Source: Verrucomicrobiota bacterium
Lineage (GTDB): Bacteria > Verrucomicrobiota > Verrucomicrobiia > Limisphaerales > UBA8199
Reading direction: 5' to 3'
Assembly: GCA_003176045.1 (NCBI GenBank)
Contig: PSRM01000218.1
Span: 28,177 to 92,176, forward strand
Length of the DNA stretch: 64,000 nt
Positions 59,032 through 64,000 of the stretch are shown here, in pieces. The notes beneath the pieces were generated by a model that had not been told where the DNA came from, made no database searches, and saw only the letters and a list, made by a program, of their open reading frames with translations. Made by a program: the position numbers and the translations under genes. Within the stretch, counting starts at the first letter, position 1; each line of letters opens with the position of its first letter.

Positions 59032-61677
59032 ATGGCAATATGGAATGGAATTAAGATAGCAGACGCGGTGGAGGCTATTGGGGAGACTGGCTGGAGACAA
59101 ATCCAAGAGCTGCGTGCACGGGTTGAGCCCGACGTTCATGACCCCTTTTCAGTCAGGTATGCGCCATCGATGGTGGGGCGGAGTGTTGTTGAGCTTTTTG
59201 GTCTTTCGATGCCGAGGTTTGCGGCGAGAGTTTACCTAAAGGGTCGCAGGGGTAGCTTCGTGAATGCCCGACGGACACAAGTATTCAAAGGCCAGCAACC
59301 TCGGTTTGCTCGAAGACGGTTGAAAGCTCTGAACCCACACGCGCTCCCCGGGGTCTCCGAGGCGATTGGCGCTGAAGATCCTGATGTGGCCGCGGAGAGG
59401 CAGCCATGCATTGCCGACTGTTACTTGTTGAAGCCGAAATATTTGGGTGGGTTTGATTTGCTGCAGGCAAGGCTAGCGAATGCCTACGGGGAGAGTCTGA
59501 CTGATATTGAGAACGTAGGTGGCACGCCATTTGTTCGCACGATTGATGTGTTAGGAGGGGGCCTCTGCGCCCAAGCTTGTTGTTTTATGGCGACGGTTCT
59601 CCTGCATGAGTATTCCAATGGGATCCATGGTCTTGCCGAGATTACGCGTCTGGCCGAACACGAACGGGATTTGCGTGAACTCTCTTTGAGTGGGCTGAAT
59701 CCCGCATCAGTTTCCAAGTATTTCGACAAAGTGGGGCTACATAGCGAACTTCAGACCGTGATACCCCCTGGCGTAAAGAAGCGTTCCGAGGACGGTTTGC
59801 TGAAGGCTGCGTTGCGCGCATATCTGAAATCTGGTTTTCCGGTCATTGTGCCAGTGGACTTGGGCCGCCTTTTTGGAGTAGCGACTACCAAAAGCGGGAA
59901 AGAGGAACTCAATCGTGTAGGATTCGTGTACGGACGCCCTGAAAACCACGAAAAAGCTCATCCGGACGTGGTGAATAATCGCAAGCCGCGGAATCACGCG
60001 GTGCTGGTAGTCGGGTATAATGATAAGACAGGCGATTTCCTACTGAATGATCCTTCGGTGAAACCATTTGTGCTCGCTAATGCGGCACAAATTGTCGCGG
60101 CAGCACCTTACTTGAAGAATGCACGGGGAATCGAGAAGTCCAGCTTTGCCCCTGTAACCCCGAAGGAAGTGCGACTAAGGCTTTGCGTCCGCCACACGAA
60201 TACCGGATATTTGAATGGTTTATTCGATGACGCTGATTGTTTGCAGTCGGGGCTTTGCGAAGAGATCGGCTGTCCAAATGTCGATCCCAATTATCAGTTC
60301 GAGCATCTGTATTTAATGCGAGTCCGTGACTTGCAGAAGCGTACTAAGGAGCTTCTCGCGAGGACCCGATTCTCCATATATAGCCCCAAGCGGCGGGCAA
60401 GCTTGGCTGGGAAGGTACGCTCGATGAGCATTAACCTTGTAAGCCGATTGAATCGAGGTCGAGAGAATTGGATATGGGTCCAGTTCACTCCGGATTCAGT
60501 GTGGGTATATGATGCTGAATGCGAGTGGCCTCCGGTCCCGGGAACAAGAGGCTCGGATTCCGTAACCTATCAGGTTCGGGCTATACTCACGTGGACAGGT
60601 TCCAAGGGATGGGAGGCGAAACTGTTTGGGCACCCACTCACGTTATCGTTGATTACTTCGTGCTCAGCGGCCAGTATGAAAGAGGTAATCAAGCGCTGGC
60701 CGAGCACAGTGCGGTTTGCCGAGCTATACACGTTCATGCAGAATGACTGTATTGATTTAGTTTGTGGGGGGCGGAAACTTGAAAAATTCGCTGTGGGCAT
60801 GATGGCCAAATTGAAGGATGATTTGCCGAGAATCAAGAAGGCTGCGGCGAGGATCGCAGCGGAGTTCAGTGCAATGGGGGTTGAAGTAATCGCGTTTGCA
60901 ACTTTTATTCCCGAACTTGTACTGGTAGGTGAGAGAAAAAGACGGGAACAGGCAAAAGATGCACTCATTTTCCTGATGAGGCTGGCCCGGGAATTGCAAA
61001 AGAAAGGGCACCGAGTGCGTACGGTCGAAATGGTCGGGGGCAGCCTAATTGGTGGAGTGTGGCTTGGCTATAAGGACGGTCCTGACGGGGCCGAAAACAT
61101 GTACGTGGCGAACATAGAAACGCGGAGAGCTGGACTACGCAGGCTGGTCAAGCGTCTGGTGCCGATTGCAGAGGAGGCTTGTCGCTGTGAAAGCTACGTG
61201 AGTTCGAAGAGGAAGAGGCTGAGAACAGAGGCGATAACTCTTGCGCTGGAGATGGAACCAGGACCTCTGTTCATCTTGGGAGATTTAGGACAGTTAAGGG
61301 AATTTGTCCGGATGGTTGAAGAGGATCCAGTCCTCACAAAAGTGGTTGGCTTGAATCTGGATATCCCGCACTGGGGCATTCTTGGCAGAATTCCTGTCGA
61401 ACAGGTGAGAGCTGATCCAAGGTTGTTCCAGCGAATTGTACATGCCCACATATCGGACCACGCTCAAGGACACTTTGGGGATAATGTGCTCGGCGCCATT
61501 AATCCGTTGGACGAGTTCGAAAACTGGGTTGGTTTACTAAAGGAGAGGCATCAGATGTTGCCCGATGACAGCCGACTTCCGTTTAGCGGGTACGTGTCTA
61601 TGGAGTTGGAGGCATGCAAGGCGGCTTCGATGATTAATATCTGTGCGACAAGGGCAAGAATGTTGGGAATAATGTAA
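59032..61677 (+). CDS. Fusion of papain/C39-like cysteine protease domain and xylose-isomerase-like TIM barrel
   Basis: Cys in GGGLCAQACCFMATVLL, His in NHAVLVVGYNDKTGDFLLNDPS; C-terminal LNLDIPHWGILG...VHAHISDHAQGHFGDNVLGAINPLDEFENWVGLL...FSGYVSMELEA. Confidence 0.7.
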   Translation: MAIWNGIKIADAVEAIGETGWRQIQELRARVEPDVHDPFSVRYAPSMVGRSVVELFGLSMPRFAARVYLKGRRGSFVNARRTQVFKGQQPRFARRRLKALNPHALPGVSEAIGAEDPDVAAERQPCIADCYLLKPKYLGGFDLLQARLANAYGESLTDIENVGGTPFVRTIDVLGGGLCAQACCFMATVLLHEYSNGIHGLAEITRLAEHERDLRELSLSGLNPASVSKYFDKVGLHSELQTVIPPGVKKRSEDGLLKAALRAYLKSGFPVIVPVDLGRLFGVATTKSGKEELNRVGFVYGRPENHEKAHPDVVNNRKPRNHAVLVVGYNDKTGDFLLNDPSVKPFVLANAAQIVAAAPYLKNARGIEKSSFAPVTPKEVRLRLCVRHTNTGYLNGLFDDADCLQSGLCEEIGCPNVDPNYQFEHLYLMRVRDLQKRTKELLARTRFSIYSPKRRASLAGKVRSMSINLVSRLNRGRENWIWVQFTPDSVWVYDAECEWPPVPGTRGSDSVTYQVRAILTWTGSKGWEAKLFGHPLTLSLITSCSAASMKEVIKRWPSTVRFAELYTFMQNDCIDLVCGGRKLEKFAVGMMAKLKDDLPRIKKAAARIAAEFSAMGVEVIAFATFIPELVLVGERKRREQAKDALIFLMRLARELQKKGHRVRTVEMVGGSLIGGVWLGYKDGPDGAENMYVANIETRRAGLRRLVKRLVPIAEEACRCESYVSSKRKRLRTEAITLALEMEPGPLFILGDLGQLREFVRMVEEDPVLTKVVGLNLDIPHWGILGRIPVEQVRADPRLFQRIVHAHISDHAQGHFGDNVLGAINPLDEFENWVGLLKERHQMLPDDSRLPFSGYVSMELEACKAASMINICATRARMLGIM

Positions 61678-61753
61678 GTTTTGGCGTGTGAGAATAGGCG
61701 GCTTGCTGGATAGGAATGTTCCGTTTCGATACCGACTTTAGCCATGTCGGCGG

Positions 61754-61972
61754 CTAAAACATGCGCGAGACGGCGAATACGCCCAGAGCAACGAGGAGCA
61801 GCAGGGCGATGAAGTGCACAGGCTTACTATCGCCGTCGCCATTCGCGATAAGTACCCCATATGAGCACAGGTCAGTGATGAAAGCGAAAGCCATCGCAAT
61901 TATCCAAGAGGTCACGATGAACGTGATGGCGCCCAGCGCCGCGAGGACCAGTAGTAGGATGATCAATTTCAT
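61754..61972 (-). CDS. Small two-TM membrane protein
   Basis: MKLIILLLVLAALGAITFIVTSWIIAMAFAF...FIALLLLVALGVFAVSRMF. Confidence 0.5.
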   Translation of the reverse strand: MKLIILLLVLAALGAITFIVTSWIIAMAFAFITDLCSYGVLIANGDGDSKPVHFIALLLLVALGVFAVSRMF

Positions 61973-62635
61973 TTTTAATAGCCGTCTGCTAATAACGATA
62001 AGAAGCAGTAAGCTATAGTAAGACTATCGCTTATTTTGAAATCGGTCAATGGTCTATAAGACGATTGTAGCCTAAATAATCCTATAATGTCTGGCAATAA
62101 GTTCATCTTCAGTGTCAGCGGTCCCTCAAAACCAGCCATTTGAGGTGATGATTGCTTCAGCTGCGGTAAAAGCCGCAGATGGGCGGGAGAAATCAACTCA
62201 ATGTGAGCCTGGAGGATTCGATAATAACCTTGGCGGCCAATGCCATGGAGCACACGCATCCCAACCGGACCACGTCACCACGACTGGATTTTTTGGATAC
62301 CCATCCCTTGATCCGGCAACTGGAGGTTTACCAATCGCTGACCCCTGACTGGTTTGGAGCAAGGTGCTTAGACCTCGCAACCACATGCAGCCATTCGAAT
62401 GCGGCGGAGAAAAAGTATCGCACGTCCATTTCCTGGTTCCAATCATCGGGAACACTGATGGGGCTTTTTTCAGGCATAGGATTCTGATCTCGTACGTTTC
62501 TCTAATCAGGTATCGAGTGCCTATAGTTCCTTCATCATAATACCGCGGCTACCACTTGCGACGGCGTCTCCCTATAGCGGTTTAAATAATATATAACTCC
62601 GTAGCCACAAAACCCTGGAACACGCGCAGAAAACC

Positions 62636-62660
62636 CCCTCTCCTCCTCGGGAGGAGAGGG
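62636..62660 (-). terminator. Perfect 11-bp stem, 3-nt loop hairpin downstream of the integrase
   Basis: CCCTCTCCTCC-TCG-GGAGGAGAGGG; on the minus strand followed by GGTTTTCT. Confidence 0.6.
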
Positions 62661-62685
62661 CTGGGGAGGGCATTCATTTCTGCGG

Positions 62686-63741
62686 TTACAGTTTTTCTAA
62701 AAACGCTCTAGCAGTCTGAGCCTGTTGGATTGGAAGAGGGATGACTTTCTTTTCATATTCCTCGAGCGAGGGGCAAACCACCCTGGCTCGCTTTGCGTAA
62801 GCCTGATGAACCGCCTTGCTTGAGTGCCCTAAGGCCGCCTGAGCGAATCTCTCAGGATATCCGTGGCTAAACGCTCGCTCTGCCCAACCGTATCGGTAAC
62901 TGTGAAGGCTGATGCCTTCGAGCTTCAGGATTCTGCACCTGCGCCTGAACTCTGCGGCGCGATCGTTAGCGGTGGTTTTGCTCCAGTTAGGGAAAAGGAG
63001 ACCCTGGGCCGGCAGTTGGAGCAGCAGCGCTTCCAACCGTGGCCCAATTGTTATTCGCGCCGGTTCTGCATCTGGTCTAAGCTTGCTGCGATGGTACCAG
63101 AGCACCCGGTTCCCCCAGTCAATATTATCGGTGGTAAGTTTGATGGCATCCGATTGGGAGGCACCGGTTTCCCATAGCAGGTCGTAATAGAGCCGCCTTT
63201 CCTGATTGCACTCGGTCGAGGTTATCCGCTGATGTTCCTTCTCCGTGATCCCGCGCTTTTTGCGCCACTGCAGCTTAGGCCAAAGCTTTGGCGCCAGTAG
63301 AGGCCAATTGAGCCAACCAAGCCCAATGGCAAGGTTGTGGAGACGGCGCAGGTAATGATTGGTACAGTTAGTCCCGGCACGCAGGCAGGCCAATAAATCG
63401 GCGGAGGTGGTTTCGATGATTGGTTTATTCCTGATGCGATCCAATGCCGAGTCCCGCATAGCCCGGTCGTAGCGCAGTTGGGTACTGGCTCGGCCATGGG
63501 ACCGAATCTCTTCCATGGCTGCCTTCCATGTTCGTTTGATTGAATCCGGATCACTGGCTGAAAGAAAGACTCTGCCCAGATCCCGGTTTAACTGTGGCCC
63601 GCGGGCTGCGTCATTCTTGGCCTGGAGCAGCCTCTCGGCATGATCCTGATTTGTGGTGCGTAAGCTTTGCTGTCTGCCGCTTGAATTGTCCTGGACGTAG
63701 AAGACGCCGTTGCGTCGGAACATCCGATACTGATTCCTCAT
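62686..63741 (-). CDS. int: Tyrosine recombinase/integrase
   Basis: LHSYRYGWAERAFSHGYPERFAQAALGHSSKAVHQAYAKRA catalytic region; adjacent to tRNA 3' end. Confidence 0.85.
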   Translation of the reverse strand: MRNQYRMFRRNGVFYVQDNSSGRQQSLRTTNQDHAERLLQAKNDAARGPQLNRDLGRVFLSASDPDSIKRTWKAAMEEIRSHGRASTQLRYDRAMRDSALDRIRNKPIIETTSADLLACLRAGTNCTNHYLRRLHNLAIGLGWLNWPLLAPKLWPKLQWRKKRGITEKEHQRITSTECNQERRLYYDLLWETGASQSDAIKLTTDNIDWGNRVLWYHRSKLRPDAEPARITIGPRLEALLLQLPAQGLLFPNWSKTTANDRAAEFRRRCRILKLEGISLHSYRYGWAERAFSHGYPERFAQAALGHSSKAVHQAYAKRARVVCPSLEEYEKKVIPLPIQQAQTARAFLEKL

Positions 63742-63948
63742 AGGTTTGATCTCGGTTATGAGGATACAACGCCGCGAGGATCGCCCGTGAGCGGCTAGTG
63801 AACGGATTCGCGCCGGATTTGCGTGAATTGTGCCCGGCGAGAGCCGTTTGCTGACAGTTTTGCTGGCAGTCAGCCGCTTTCGGGCCTGCGTGGAAGTCCA
63901 AGTCGCTGAGGTCCAGCAACTTAAAAAATGGCTCCAGAGGCAGGGCTC
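63732..63948. repeat. Right copy of diverged direct repeat, spanning integrase start, upstream region and tRNA-Asn 3' end
   Basis: Aligned by eye to 33041-33251 in the same orientation. Confidence 0.9.
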
Positions 63949-64000
63949 GAACCTGCAACCCGCCGGTTAACAGCCGGCTGCTCTACCATTGAGCTACTCT
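63929..64000 (-). tRNA. tRNA-Asn (anticodon GTT), 5' end cut by window edge (about 3 nt missing)
   Basis: AGAG TA GCTCAATGGTAGAGC A GCCGG CTGTTAA CCGGC GGGTT GCAGG TTCGAGC CCTGC CTCTGGA G CCA folds as a tRNA with encoded CCA. Confidence 0.95.

Noticed and set aside
62179-62487. Possible small protein gene upstream of the hairpin
   Set aside because: No recognised motif and overlapping ORFs in other frames; not supportable.

Overview
The window divides into three parts. (1) About 1-28.9 kb (+ strand) is a long collinear operon encoding an extracellular contractile injection system (eCIS, phage-tail-like particle): two sheath/tube pairs, a DUF5908-like small protein, LysM protein, gpD, gpV/gp5 spike, PAAR-like tip, gp25, gpJ/gp6 and a Tail_P2_I protein. 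It continues with three paralogous tail-fibre-like proteins, a possible tape-measure protein, a AAA+ ATPase and a DUF4157 (HELTH) cargo protein whose C-terminus has a PD-(D/E)XK-like motif. No capsid, portal, terminase or T6SS membrane-complex genes are seen. (2) About 28.9-33 kb is a short accessory stretch with a DUF1360-like protein, a cupin and an orphan CAP12/TIR-like nucleotide-binding protein. (3) About 33.25-63.95 kb is a putative integrative island. Its edges are a roughly 210-bp diverged direct repeat, the right copy running into the 3' end of a tRNA-Asn(GTT) next to a tyrosine recombinase. The island carries two unusual modules back to back. One is a tightly overlapping minus-strand operon of cold-shock-like OB-fold proteins, a NYN RNase-like protein and two P-loop/STAND-like ATPases (41.9-48.8 kb), with a PD-(D/E)XK-like protein downstream. 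The other is a 7-deazaguanine module: queF-queC-queE-queD-folE2(truncated), then a DpdA-like TGT paralogue, two divergent Ski2-like helicases and an XRE regulator (49.1-58.2 kb). The 7-deazaguanine module looks like a non-canonical Dpd-type DNA-modification system. The island also carries an 881-aa protein that appears to fuse a papain-like protease to a xylose-isomerase-like TIM barrel. All calls come from reading motifs and gene order; no database search was run.
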